This document shows, piece after piece, positions 55,851 through 64,000 of a stretch of 64,000 nucleotides of DNA. The DNA lies in NCBI RefSeq assembly GCF_020531845.1, contig NZ_JAJAVF010000005.1:1-64000 (forward strand), in the 5' to 3' direction. Numbering within the stretch: position 1 is the first letter of the stretch; every line of letters starts with the position of its first letter. Both the position numbers and the translations under genes were made by a program. Source of the stretch: Methylobacillus methanolivorans (lineage in GTDB: Bacteria > Pseudomonadota > Gammaproteobacteria > Burkholderiales > Methylophilaceae). The notes beneath the pieces were generated by a model. The model was not told the DNA's origin. It searched no databases and saw only the letters and a program-made list of their open reading frames with translations.

Positions 55851-56659
55851 AAATCAGCTTTATCGGCGGCGGCAACATGGCCCGCGCCATTATCGGCGGC
55901 CTCAAGCAAAAAGGCTTCAACATGGCTACCATCAATGTCATCGAGCTTGATGCCGCCAAACGTGAAGAATTAACCAACGAATTTGGCGTGCATGCCACGG
56001 AGCACCTGCCCAGCGTTGCCAACTCCGACATCATCGTACTGGCGGTAAAACCACAGCAACTGCGCGACCTGGCGATCTTCCTCGCCAGCTTCCTGACCGA
56101 GCAGCTTGTCATCTCGATCGCCGCCGGCATCACCTGCGCTGCGCTCAGTCGCTGGCTGAATGGCTACAACGCCATCGTTCGTGTCATGCCCAACACGCCG
56201 GCGCAAATACAGGCCGGCCTATCCGGCCTCTATGCTGCAGAGGGAGTTTCCATTGAGCAACGGGAACAAGCCGACCAATTACTCTCTGCGGCAGGCACTA
56301 CATTATGGGTAGATGACGAAAGCAAGATTGATGCAATTACTGCCATTTCAGGCAGCGGCCCTGCCTATGTATTTTATTTCATCGAGGCGCTGGAGCAAGC
56401 TGCGCTTGATCTGGGTTTTGACGCTGATCAGGCACGCACCCTGAGCTTGCAAACATTTCTTGGCGCCAGCCAATTGGCTGCCAGCCAAGCTGACATCCCA
56501 GCCGAGGCCTTACGCGCCCAAGTGACATCCAAAGGTGGCACCACAGAACGCGCCATCCTCTTCATGGAGCAAGCCGACATCAAGCCAGCCATTATCCAGG
56601 CCGCACACGCTGCAGCTGAGCGCGCGCGCGAGCTGGGTGAACAATTAGGGAAAGACTAA
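55847..56659 (+). CDS. proC: Pyrroline-5-carboxylate reductase
   Basis: The last step of proline synthesis. The 270-aa protein has a Rossmann start (ISFIGGGNMARAIIGGL), VMPNTPAQIQAGLSGL, and the C-terminal signature SKGGTTERAILFME. Length and order yggS-proC-yggT are typical. Confidence 0.95.
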   Translation: MKISFIGGGNMARAIIGGLKQKGFNMATINVIELDAAKREELTNEFGVHATEHLPSVANSDIIVLAVKPQQLRDLAIFLASFLTEQLVISIAAGITCAALSRWLNGYNAIVRVMPNTPAQIQAGLSGLYAAEGVSIEQREQADQLLSAAGTTLWVDDESKIDAITAISGSGPAYVFYFIEALEQAALDLGFDADQARTLSLQTFLGASQLAASQADIPAEALRAQVTSKGGTTERAILFMEQADIKPAIIQAAHAAAERARELGEQLGKD

Positions 56660-56692
56660 CATGCCATTCACCATTTTCTCCCAGGAGCCTGC

Positions 56693-57268
56693 ATGATTAA
56701 CAACGCCTTGCAGTTCCTGCTGCATACTATCCTGGGATTGTTTACCCTGGCCTTGTTACTGCGCTTTTACTTGCAGCTCACACGTGCACCGTTTCAAAAC
56801 CCGGTGTCCCAGGCCATTGTCGCCATCACCAATTTTGCAGTAAAACCCGTGCGGCGCTTTATCCCTGGCATTGCGGGCGTGGATACTTCCACCTTGTTGC
56901 TCGCTTTCATTACCCAGTTCCTGTTGCAGACTGGCTCGAAACTGATCAGCAACTATCCGCTCCTGGTGGCCGACAACACTATCTGGATCGCCTTGCTGGG
57001 GCTGGCTTTTGTCGGCCTGCTCAAGCTCAGTATTTATATTTTTCTCTATGCCGTCTTTTTGCAAGCCATCCTGAGCTGGATCAACCCTTATACCATCCTC
57101 ACGCCAGTGCTGGATGCGCTGACCCGCCCAGTACTGAAGCCTCTGCGTAACCGCATCCCCACCGCAGGCGGCTTTGACCTCACGCCACTGGTCGTATTCA
57201 TCCTAGCTGAATTGATTCTGATTGTGGTGATCACGCCAACTGAAATGCAGCTATTACGCTTGTTCTAG
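56693..57268 (+). CDS. yggT: YggT family membrane protein
   Basis: A 191-aa protein of two YggT repeats, each with paired transmembrane helices (LLHTILGLFTLALLLRFYLQ; YIFLYAVFLQAILSWINPYT). The repeats carry the conserved N/DPxxxPxL-like segments (PFQNPVSQAIVAITNF, LDALTRPVLKPLRNRIP). The role is unclear; the family has been linked to osmotic adaptation. It follows proC by 33 bp, with GGAG before the start. Confidence 0.92.
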   Translation: MINNALQFLLHTILGLFTLALLLRFYLQLTRAPFQNPVSQAIVAITNFAVKPVRRFIPGIAGVDTSTLLLAFITQFLLQTGSKLISNYPLLVADNTIWIALLGLAFVGLLKLSIYIFLYAVFLQAILSWINPYTILTPVLDALTRPVLKPLRNRIPTAGGFDLTPLVVFILAELILIVVITPTEMQLLRLF

Positions 57269-57294
57269 GCAAGAGGTGATCAACTAGCGCACAT

Positions 57295-57324
57295 AAAAAA
57301 GCCGACGATATCGTCGGCTTTTTT
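57295..57324. terminator. Bidirectional terminator between yggT and rng
   Basis: AAAAAA, then the perfect 18-base palindrome GCCGACGATATCGTCGGC, then TTTTTT. It lies between the convergent yggT and rng genes and should work both ways. Confidence 0.93.
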
Positions 57325-57341
57325 ATGTCACTCTCGTAGAC

Positions 57342-58793
57342 CTACATCAAAACAATATCGTAGGTTTCCTGCGCGTAGTGGGTTTCTGACTGCAGGGAAA
57401 TCGGTTTACCAATAAAATCAGAAAGATTGGCTAAGCTCTGAGCTTCTTCATCCAGTAACAGGTCTATCACCTTGGGGGCTGCAAGGATGCGGAACTCACG
57501 TGCGGTGAATTGCTTAGCGTTACGCAAAAGTTCGCGGAAGATTTCATAGCAAACCGTTTGCGCAGTTTTCACTTCACCGCGTCCCTTGCAAGAGGGACAA
57601 GGCTCACAGAGCAAATGCGCTAGGCTTTCGCGCGTGCGCTTGCGCGTCATTTCTACCAAGCCCAGGGTCGAGAACCCATGAACACCAGTTCTTGCCCTGT
57701 CCTTGACCACCGCTTTTTTCAGCTCCGTCAGCACAGCACTTTGCTGCTCCTCTTCATCCATATCTATAAAGTCGATGATGATGATGCCACCGAGATTTCG
57801 CACACGCAGTTGCCGCGCAATGCATTGTGCAGCCTCGAGATTGGTCTTGAAAATGGTATCGGACAGGCTACGCCCAGTGACAAAGCCACCAGTGTTCACG
57901 TCCACGGTGGTCAGCGCTTCGGTCTGGTCAAAAATCAGGTAACCACCTGATTTTAGTTCCACCTTGCGCGACATGGCCTTGTTGATCTCGTGCTCGACAT
58001 TGTACATATCAAACAACGGGCGTGCGCCCTGATAATGCTCGAGACGCTTGACTGCCCCCACGGCATAGTGGCTGGCAAAATCCAGTAGTTTTTGATAAGT
58101 CTCGCGCGAATCCACCAGAATGCGATCAGTGTCATCATTCACGACATCACGCAACACGCGCATGGGCAAATCGAGGTCTTGGAACACTAGGGAGCGGTCA
58201 GCAGCCCCATGGCTAGCCGCCTGTATATTACTCCAAACCTTTTGCAGGTAATCAACATCGGCCAACAACTCCTCATCGGTGGCCGCCTCCGACATGGTAC
58301 GGATAATGTAGCCGCCTTCGCGCTTTTCCGGCAGTAGGCGCAACAGGCGCTCGCGTAACAATTCACGCTCAGCCTCATCCTCAATGCGTTGCGATACACC
58401 GATATGCTGCTGTTGCGGCAAATAGACGAGGAAGCGTCCTGCAATGCTGATCTGCGTGGTGAGGCGAGCGCCCTTGGTACCTATAGGCTCCTTGATCACC
58501 TGCACCATGATAGGCTGGCCTTCGTGTAATACCTCCTGGATAGCCTTTTCCTTATCCGGACTACAACACTCAAGGATATCCGCCACATGCAGGAAAGCTG
58601 CGCGTTGCAGGCCAATCTCGACAAAGGCAGATTGCATGCCAGGCAACACACGACACACCTTGCCACGATAGATATTGCCTACCAGCCCTAGCGAAGTAGC
58701 ACGCTCTACATGTAATTCTTGCAATACACCCTGTTCGACAATCGCAACACGCGTTTCCTGCGGGGTGACATTGATCAGTATTTCTTCACTCAT
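57342..58793 (-). CDS. rng: Ribonuclease G
   Basis: A 483-aa endoribonuclease of the RNase E/G family that matures 16S rRNA and decays mRNAs. An S1 domain spans about 35-120 (SLGLVGNIYRGKVCRVLPG). The catalytic site has TVDVNTGGFVTG and IIIIDFIDMDEEE, and the zinc link CEPCPSCKGRG lies near 400. It lacks the long C-terminal scaffold of RNase E. I start it at MSEEILINVTPQE (58793); the frame is open 15 codons upstream without a good start. Confidence 0.93.
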   Translation of the reverse strand: MSEEILINVTPQETRVAIVEQGVLQELHVERATSLGLVGNIYRGKVCRVLPGMQSAFVEIGLQRAAFLHVADILECCSPDKEKAIQEVLHEGQPIMVQVIKEPIGTKGARLTTQISIAGRFLVYLPQQQHIGVSQRIEDEAERELLRERLLRLLPEKREGGYIIRTMSEAATDEELLADVDYLQKVWSNIQAASHGAADRSLVFQDLDLPMRVLRDVVNDDTDRILVDSRETYQKLLDFASHYAVGAVKRLEHYQGARPLFDMYNVEHEINKAMSRKVELKSGGYLIFDQTEALTTVDVNTGGFVTGRSLSDTIFKTNLEAAQCIARQLRVRNLGGIIIIDFIDMDEEEQQSAVLTELKKAVVKDRARTGVHGFSTLGLVEMTRKRTRESLAHLLCEPCPSCKGRGEVKTAQTVCYEIFRELLRNAKQFTAREFRILAAPKVIDLLLDEEAQSLANLSDFIGKPISLQSETHYAQETYDIVLM

Positions 58794-58858
58794 GACGTTT
58801 TTTATTTTGCTTTTTAATTTCCAAATCGCAATATTCAATCAGCATCGCAGCCAATCAC

Positions 58859-59437
58859 CTAGCTAGGTATCGTAAAGCCGCAATTCCTCAACAACCTGGC
58901 AGTTTCATACAGCGGCAGCCCCATCACACCTGAGTAGCTACCTTCAATTCGCTCAATCAGGGTGCCACCCAAGCCTTGTATGCCATAGGCACCAGCTTTA
59001 TCCCGAGGTTCTCCGCTCGCCACATAGGCCGTCATCACTTCATGGCTCAACGCCATCATCTTGACGCGCGTGGTTGACAGCGCCACTTGCATGCCATGTG
59101 TACTTGCTAGAGCTATCGCAGTATGCACCTCATGCCAGCCACCTGACATGGAGGACAACATGGCATAGGCCTCATCGTCATGCTCAGGCTTGCCGAGAAT
59201 CACGCCCCCCACGCATACCGTCGTGTCTGCAGCCAACACCGGCATATCCAGCACTGTCAGCCTGGCAGCGCAAGCCTGCGCTTTTTCCTGTGCGAGACGC
59301 AATACATAATCCGCAGCCGACTCCGCATTATATACAGACTCGTCTATATCGGAAGGAATGACGACAAACTCCACACCGATTTGCTGCAATAACTCTGCGC
59401 GCCGCGGTGAACGAGAAGCCAGATAAAGACGTGTCAT
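58859..59437 (-). CDS. maf: Maf family nucleotide pyrophosphatase
   Basis: A 192-aa house-cleaning pyrophosphatase that removes non-canonical or modified nucleotides and is linked to septum control. It has LASRSPRRAELLQQIGVEF at the start, the Glu/Asp-containing VLAADTTVCVGGVILGKPE, and KAGAYGIQGLGGTLIERIEG. I start it at MTRLYLAS (59437). It sits 65 bp upstream of rng in the same direction, the usual pairing. Confidence 0.93.
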   Translation of the reverse strand: MTRLYLASRSPRRAELLQQIGVEFVVIPSDIDESVYNAESAADYVLRLAQEKAQACAARLTVLDMPVLAADTTVCVGGVILGKPEHDDEAYAMLSSMSGGWHEVHTAIALASTHGMQVALSTTRVKMMALSHEVMTAYVASGEPRDKAGAYGIQGLGGTLIERIEGSYSGVMGLPLYETARLLRNCGFTIPS

Positions 59438-59612
59438 GTTGGTGCCCATGCCTATTAGTATTGGGCGGATAGTACCTGATAGGCCCTGGCCGCACCAAGC
59501 AAGTTACCATCACCGGATAACACCTGCGCTGGCCTCACAGGCAATCCCGCTGTAAAATTATGGGTTTACGATTGCTGGGTGAAAAACACCCGCTTAGCTG
59601 GCACATAAACCC

Positions 59613-60056
59613 ATGATCTGGAAACCCCATACCACTGTTGCTGCCATTGTCGAGCAACAAGGCCGCTTCCTCCTGGTGGAAGAAGAAACCGCAGACGGTA
59701 TACGCCTCAACCAGCCTGCCGGACATGTGGAAAATGGCGAAAGTCTGCTGGAGGCAGCCGTCAGGGAAGCACGCGAGGAAACCGCTTATCGTTTTACCCC
59801 GCAAAGCCTGCTCGGCATTTACCACTGGCGTCATCCGCTCAAGGACATTACCTACCTGCGATTTGCCTTTATCGGCCAGGTGGACGATCATCAAGCGGAC
59901 TTGGCGCTGGATGACGGCATTATTCGCGCCCTTTGGATGACAGCAGATGAAATCCGTGCCACCAAGGCCCAACACCGTAGTCCGCAAGTGCTCACCTGCG
60001 TTGAGCACTATCTAGCGGGGCAGCATTTCCCGCTCAACGCGATTACCCATTTATAG
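59613..60056 (+). CDS. nudJ: Nudix hydrolase, NudJ-like phosphatase
   Basis: A 147-aa Nudix protein starting MIWKPHTTVAAIVEQQGRFLLVEEE. The Nudix box GHVENGESLLEAAVREAREETAY spans about 37-59, with the REE metal-binding Glu residues. NudJ in E. coli hydrolyses thiamine and nucleotide pyrophosphates, and its gene lies next to mnmA, as here (28 bp). Substrate is by analogy. Confidence 0.88.
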   Translation: MIWKPHTTVAAIVEQQGRFLLVEEETADGIRLNQPAGHVENGESLLEAAVREAREETAYRFTPQSLLGIYHWRHPLKDITYLRFAFIGQVDDHQADLALDDGIIRALWMTADEIRATKAQHRSPQVLTCVEHYLAGQHFPLNAITHL

Positions 60057-60083
60057 AATTACTACCAAGATAGAACACGCATC

Positions 60084-61166
60084 ATGAAGAAAAAAGTCAT
60101 CGTCGGCATGTCAGGTGGCGTCGATTCCTCCGTCGCCGCACTCTTGCTCAAAGAACAAGGATATGAAGTCACCGGCCTGTTCATGAAAAACTGGGAGGAT
60201 GACGATACTGACGAATATTGCCCAGCCAAGCAGGATTTGATTGATGCTGCCGCAGTCGCGGACAAGCTCGATATTGAGCTGGAAGCTGTCAACTTCAGCA
60301 AGGAATACAAAGAGCGCGTGTTTGCCAATTTCCTGGAGGAGTACAGCGCAGGACGCACGCCTAACCCTGATATCCTCTGCAATTCCGAGATCAAGTTCAA
60401 GGCCTTCCTCGACCACGCCATGGCGTTGGGTGGCGATATCATGGCAACCGGCCACTACGCCCAGGTACGTGAGAAAAACGGCCTGTTTCAATTGATGAAA
60501 GCCGATGACGGCACCAAGGATCAAAGCTATTTCCTGCACCGCCTCAGCCAGGCCCAGCTATCGAAAACCCTGTTTCCACTTGGCCACCTGCTGAAGCGCG
60601 AGATTCGTGACATCGCCCGCAAGGCTGGCCTGCCCACCAGCGAGAAGAAAGACTCCACCGGCATCTGCTTTATCGGCGAGCGGCCTTTCCAGGAATTTCT
60701 CAGCCGCTACCTTCCCCGTACACCAGGCGAGATACAAACCCCGGAAGGCAAAGTGGTTGGCCAGCATAACGGCCTGATGTATTACACCATGGGGCAGCGC
60801 CAGGGACTGGGCATTGGCGGCTCACGCGAAAGCAATGGCGAACCGTGGTTCGTGGCTGGCAAGGATATGGCACACAACGTACTGATCGTCGTACAAGGGC
60901 ACGACCATCCCTTGCTACTGAATGACGGCCTGATCGCGAGCAAACTGCACTGGATTGCTGGCGAAGAACCCAAAACTCACTGGGTCTATGCCGCCAAGAC
61001 ACGCTATCGCCAGCCAGATGCCCCCTGCGAAATCGACAGCCTGCAAGGCGATCACGCCGAGATTCGCTTTGGCCACAAGCAATGGGCGATTACCGCAGGC
61101 CAATCCGTTGTTGTGTATGAAAGCAACGTCTGCCTGGGCGGCGGCATCATCACCTCATCGCTGTAA
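60084..61166 (+). CDS. mnmA: tRNA-specific 2-thiouridylase MnmA
   Basis: Adds sulfur to U34 of Lys, Glu and Gln tRNAs. The 360-aa protein has the PP-loop [15 protein letters not shown] (about 9-23) and [11 protein letters not shown]. The two catalytic Cys are in [12 protein letters not shown] and [12 protein letters not shown]. The length is typical. Confidence 0.96.
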   Translation: MKKKVIVGMSGGVDSSVAALLLKEQGYEVTGLFMKNWEDDDTDEYCPAKQDLIDAAAVADKLDIELEAVNFSKEYKERVFANFLEEYSAGRTPNPDILCNSEIKFKAFLDHAMALGGDIMATGHYAQVREKNGLFQLMKADDGTKDQSYFLHRLSQAQLSKTLFPLGHLLKREIRDIARKAGLPTSEKKDSTGICFIGERPFQEFLSRYLPRTPGEIQTPEGKVVGQHNGLMYYTMGQRQGLGIGGSRESNGEPWFVAGKDMAHNVLIVVQGHDHPLLLNDGLIASKLHWIAGEEPKTHWVYAAKTRYRQPDAPCEIDSLQGDHAEIRFGHKQWAITAGQSVVVYESNVCLGGGIITSSL

Positions 61167-61189
61167 TGCCTTGGCACGGCTCCCGTGTG

Positions 61190-61798
61190 TTAAAGAACGG
61201 GAGCCGTATCCTTGAAGGAAGCTCGCTTCATCATCGCGGCATAATGCTTGGCAAGGTTGGGATACTGTTGCTTCCAGTCTAACTGCTGATACCGCAACTC
61301 CAAGTAACCCAGCATGCAACCTAGTGCAATATCGGCCAAGCTAAAGTTATCCTGCACACACCACTTCTTCTTTTCCAGATCGTCATTCAGGGTTTTCAGG
61401 CCACGTCCTACCTTGCCCAATTGCTTGGCAATCACTGCAGGATCCTGCGCATTTTCCGCCCGACGTCCTTCCATCACCGCAGCAACAGCCGCATCCGTCA
61501 CCCCATCAGCCAGAGCCTCCCAGCGGCGCACGGCAATCTTGGCGGTATGGTCTTGCGGAATCAAATGAGATACCGGCGTACGATGATCGAGATACTCCAC
61601 GATAACGCGTGAATCATAGAGGCTGTCACCATCCGGCAAGATCAGAACTGGAATCTTCCCCAAGGGATTATGATCATTGACCGGGCAATCGGGATCAGCG
61701 AGCACAACCTGTACCATGTTCACTTCAATGCGCTTTTCTGCCGCCACTACGCGCACCTTGCGCGCATATGGGCTGGTATTCGAGTATAGGAGTTTCAT
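61190..61798 (-). CDS. Glutathione S-transferase family protein
   Basis: A 202-aa cytosolic GST-fold protein. The thioredoxin-like domain starts MKLLYSNTSPYARKVRVVAAEK with the catalytic-type Ser-Pro-Tyr, then NPLGKIPVLILPDGDSLYDSRVIVEYLD (glutathione binding). An all-helical second domain follows. The start at 61798 is chosen from the fold; the frame is open upstream. It is divergent from nadC, with 46 bp between starts, so the promoters overlap. Substrate unknown. Confidence 0.9.
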   Translation of the reverse strand: MKLLYSNTSPYARKVRVVAAEKRIEVNMVQVVLADPDCPVNDHNPLGKIPVLILPDGDSLYDSRVIVEYLDHRTPVSHLIPQDHTAKIAVRRWEALADGVTDAAVAAVMEGRRAENAQDPAVIAKQLGKVGRGLKTLNDDLEKKKWCVQDNFSLADIALGCMLGYLELRYQQLDWKQQYPNLAKHYAAMMKRASFKDTAPVL

Positions 61799-61844
61799 CT
61801 TGGGGAGGATTTGATAGATGGATGAGTGCATTATAATGTAAATC

Positions 61845-62717
61845 ATGGAATCCACATCACAGCACACAACACTCTCCAGCTCCCTACAAAAAACTATTGA
61901 ACAAGACATCCAGCATGCCTTGGGAGAGGACGTTGCCACAGGTGACCTCACCGCACAATTGGTGCCAGTTGGTCAACTAGCAACCGCCACCATCCTCTGT
62001 CGGGAAGAGGCTGTCATCTGTGGTATTCCATGGGCTACTGAAGCCTTCAGGCACATATCCAAGGACATCGTCCTTGAATGGCAAGTACAGGAAGGTGACA
62101 AAGTCGCCCCCAACACCATCTTGTGCCAATTATCTGGGCCTGCACGCGCATTACTGACCGCCGAGCGCTGCGCGCTCAACTTCCTGCAAACCCTCTCCGC
62201 CACTGCCACAGCGACACGCCGCTATGTCGATGCGATTGCCGGCACACGATCGCATATCCTCGATACGCGCAAGACCCTGCCTGGATTAAGACTGGCGCAA
62301 AAATATGCCGTACGTATCGGCGGTGGGATGAATCAGCGCATCGGGCTTTATGACGGCATCCTGATCAAGGAAAACCACATCGCTGCAGCAGGAAGTATTG
62401 AAGCAGTATTGCAGAATGCCCGAGCACTCAATGCCGGTGTGCCAATCCAGATTGAAGTGGAAACACTGGAGCAACTGCGTATTGCACTAGATGCAGGCGC
62501 CACACTCATCCTGCTGGATAATTTCGATACAACCCAACTGAGGGAAGCCGTGAAAATGACGAATGGTCAAGCCATTCTGGAAGCCTCCGGCGGCATCGAA
62601 CTGGATAACGTCAGGGAAATTGCACTGACCGGCGTTGACCGTATCTCAATTGGTGGCCTGACCAAACATGTCCACGCGATTGATCTGTCCATGCGTTTTC
62701 AGCCTGATCCTATTTAA
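61845..62717 (+). CDS. nadC: Nicotinate-nucleotide pyrophosphorylase (carboxylating), quinolinate phosphoribosyltransferase
   Basis: Turns quinolinate and PRPP into nicotinate mononucleotide for NAD. The 290-aa protein has LGEDVATGDLTAQL, AERCALNFLQTLS, the DTRKTLPGLR active segment, GLYDGILIKENHI, and ILLDNFD followed by LEASGGI. Length and motifs are typical. Confidence 0.95.
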   Translation: MESTSQHTTLSSSLQKTIEQDIQHALGEDVATGDLTAQLVPVGQLATATILCREEAVICGIPWATEAFRHISKDIVLEWQVQEGDKVAPNTILCQLSGPARALLTAERCALNFLQTLSATATATRRYVDAIAGTRSHILDTRKTLPGLRLAQKYAVRIGGGMNQRIGLYDGILIKENHIAAAGSIEAVLQNARALNAGVPIQIEVETLEQLRIALDAGATLILLDNFDTTQLREAVKMTNGQAILEASGGIELDNVREIALTGVDRISIGGLTKHVHAIDLSMRFQPDPI

Positions 62718-62789
62718 TGGCAACTTACAGACAACACAACGTCTTTTACCGCATCGACTTTTGCTGCATGACTCTTTAGTATTCAGCTC

Positions 62790-64000
62790 ATGACTCTATC
62801 CAGCGCCATCTTCCACCCGACTCCTGGCCGCCTTTCCCTAGGCGACACATTACGTATGCTGGTTAATGATGGGCTGGTGCACAAACTGCAGGCGGAGCAA
62901 TTATTCAAGGACCGCAGGCTAGATAGCTCCAACCTGCACCCACTGATCATCATCAGTGAGCAAAAGTGGAAAAACCTGCAACCGCCGCACAAGCAACTAT
63001 CCCTGGAGGTACTCACTGCCTGGCTGGCGAAGCGCGCCCAGCTGGAACACTTTCACATTGATCCGCTCAAGCTGGATTTTAGCGCAGTGGCACAAGTCAT
63101 TTCCAAGGCCTATGCCGAGCGGCTTAAGATCATGCCAGTAAAAATCAGCGGGCAAGAAGCCATCATCGCTACCGCCGAACCATTTTTTACCGAATGGATA
63201 CCCGACCTGGAGCGCATCCTCAAGCTCAGCATCCGCCTGGTGGTCGCCAACCCGCGTGAAATCAGCCGCTACCTGCCTGAGGTCTACAATCTCGCCAACT
63301 CTATTAATCTTGCCAATACCGCAAAAACTGGCCAAGTGATTGGTGTGCAAAACCTGGAGCAATTGGTCGAGTTAGGGAAGAACAAGAACCTGGATGCCAA
63401 CGAACAGCACGTCATCAATATTGTAGACTGGCTGTTCAAGTACGCCTTTGAGCAACGTGCGAGTGACATTCACCTGGAGCCGCGCCGCAACATGGGCATC
63501 CTACGATTCCGCATTGATGGCGTACTGCATCAGGTATATCAGTTACCCAGTGCCATCATGAGCGCCATCACCAATCGCATCAAGCTGCTGGGGCGCATGG
63601 ATATGGTGGAAAAACGCCGCCCACAAGACGGGCGCATCAAGACCTTGACCGATGAAGGCGAGGAAATTGAGCTGCGCCTCTCCACCATGCCAACCGCCTT
63701 TGGCGAAAAGCTGGTGATGCGTATTTTCACGCCAGAAATCCTAGTGAAGGATTTTGTCGAACTGGGCTTTTCCAACGAGCAAGCTCAAAAATGGACCCAG
63801 TGGACACAAAGTCCGAATGGTATTGTGCTCGTCACCGGGCCGACCGGCTCAGGTAAAACCACCACGCTCTATTCCACGCTCAAATTGCTGGCAACACCTG
63901 AAGTCAATGTCTGCACCGTAGAAGACCCCATCGAAATGGTCGAGCCAGCCTTCAACCAGATGCAGGTGCAGCACAACATCGGCCTGACATTTGCAGATGG
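62790..64000 (+). CDS. GspE/PilB-type secretion or pilus assembly ATPase (cut by the window end)
   Basis: The open frame from ATG 62790 runs off the window (403 codons seen). Residues 1-190 contain an N-terminal MshEN/T2SSE-type domain. The ATPase core follows: RASDIHLEPR, RFRIDGVLHQVY, KLLGRMDMVEKRRPQDGR, and Walker A VTGPTGSGKTTTLYS (about 346-360), then VEDPIEM. The rest, including the Walker B and any zinc-binding Cys cluster that would separate GspE from PilB, lies outside. Confidence 0.9.
   Translation, partial: MTLSSAIFHPTPGRLSLGDTLRMLVNDGLVHKLQAEQLFKDRRLDSSNLHPLIIISEQKWKNLQPPHKQLSLEVLTAWLAKRAQLEHFHIDPLKLDFSAVAQVISKAYAERLKIMPVKISGQEAIIATAEPFFTEWIPDLERILKLSIRLVVANPREISRYLPEVYNLANSINLANTAKTGQVIGVQNLEQLVELGKNKNLDANEQHVINIVDWLFKYAFEQRASDIHLEPRRNMGILRFRIDGVLHQVYQLPSAIMSAITNRIKLLGRMDMVEKRRPQDGRIKTLTDEGEEIELRLSTMPTAFGEKLVMRIFTPEILVKDFVELGFSNEQAQKWTQWTQSPNGIVLVTGPTGSGKTTTLYSTLKLLATPEVNVCTVEDPIEMVEPAFNQMQVQHNIGLTFAD

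Overview
The window looks like a chromosomal segment of a methylotrophic betaproteobacterium, most likely Methylophilaceae (Methylobacillus/Methylovorus/Methylophilus-like). This is judged from the gene order (lolC-lolD-comEC-exbB-exbD-msbA-lpxK-trm112-kdsB; ribE-ribBA-yqgE-ruvX-pyrR-pyrB-pyrC; pilT/pilU-yggS-proC-yggT), the PEP-CTERM protein and the protein sequences. No rRNA is present to confirm it.

The main event is a roughly 34.1-kb Tn7-like transposon (about 6892-40982) inserted inside comEC. The 5' part of comEC lies at 40983-41723 and the 3' part at 5211-6891, both on the minus strand. Removing the element plus one copy of the flanking GCTG restores an in-frame ComEC (...AIS-QQDWQVF...). 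Each end carries a TGGT..ATGACA start and several copies of a site like TGACATTAAAGTTCTGG (six on the left, three on the right), as expected for TnsB binding sites. The transposition module (28337-35272, plus strand) is tnsA, tnsB, tnsC, tniQ and a fifth gene of unknown function that ends in an IS5-type DUF4096-like helix-turn-helix domain.

The left cargo is a defence block. On the minus strand a six-gene run (17467 down to 7239) joins a type III-like mod/res pair to a membrane-anchored SH3 protein, a winged-helix 'middle component'-like protein, an SMC/ABC-type ATPase and a HEAT-like protein with a possible PD-(D/E)xK nuclease end. This looks like a restriction system fused to an ABC-three-component (Lamassu-like) or Hma-like module. 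A WYL-domain regulator (17546-18487) separates this run from a divergent type II CBASS operon (small protein, capV, DncV-like cdnA, cap2, cap3; 18594-23210). A candidate operator lies in the promoter spacer between them.

The rest of the cargo is unusual. There is an orphan TraN-like conjugation surface protein with a GC break, and a phosphatase-like fragment. There are also three paralogous secreted seven-repeat RCC1 beta-propeller proteins plus a broken fourth copy. The three intact copies share a leader that can fold over the ribosome binding site, and they flank the tns module on both sides in opposite orientation. Two orphan genes and an array of TGTCTGAAAA repeats (possible remnant end of another transposon) lie near the right end.

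Outside the element, the left flank is the lipid A/KDO export and activation operon (exbB, exbD, msbA, lpxK, trm112, kdsB) and an initiator tRNA. The insertion separates this run from its normal upstream neighbours. The right flank holds lipoprotein export (lolC, lolD), a PEP-CTERM protein, riboflavin genes, yqgE-ruvX, pyrimidine genes with a metal-ligand-less dihydroorotase, a Tat-type formamidase-like enzyme, a TerC protein, pilT/pilU, yggS-proC-yggT, RNase G, maf, a Nudix hydrolase, mnmA, a glutathione transferase, nadC, and the start of a GspE/PilB ATPase cut by the window end.
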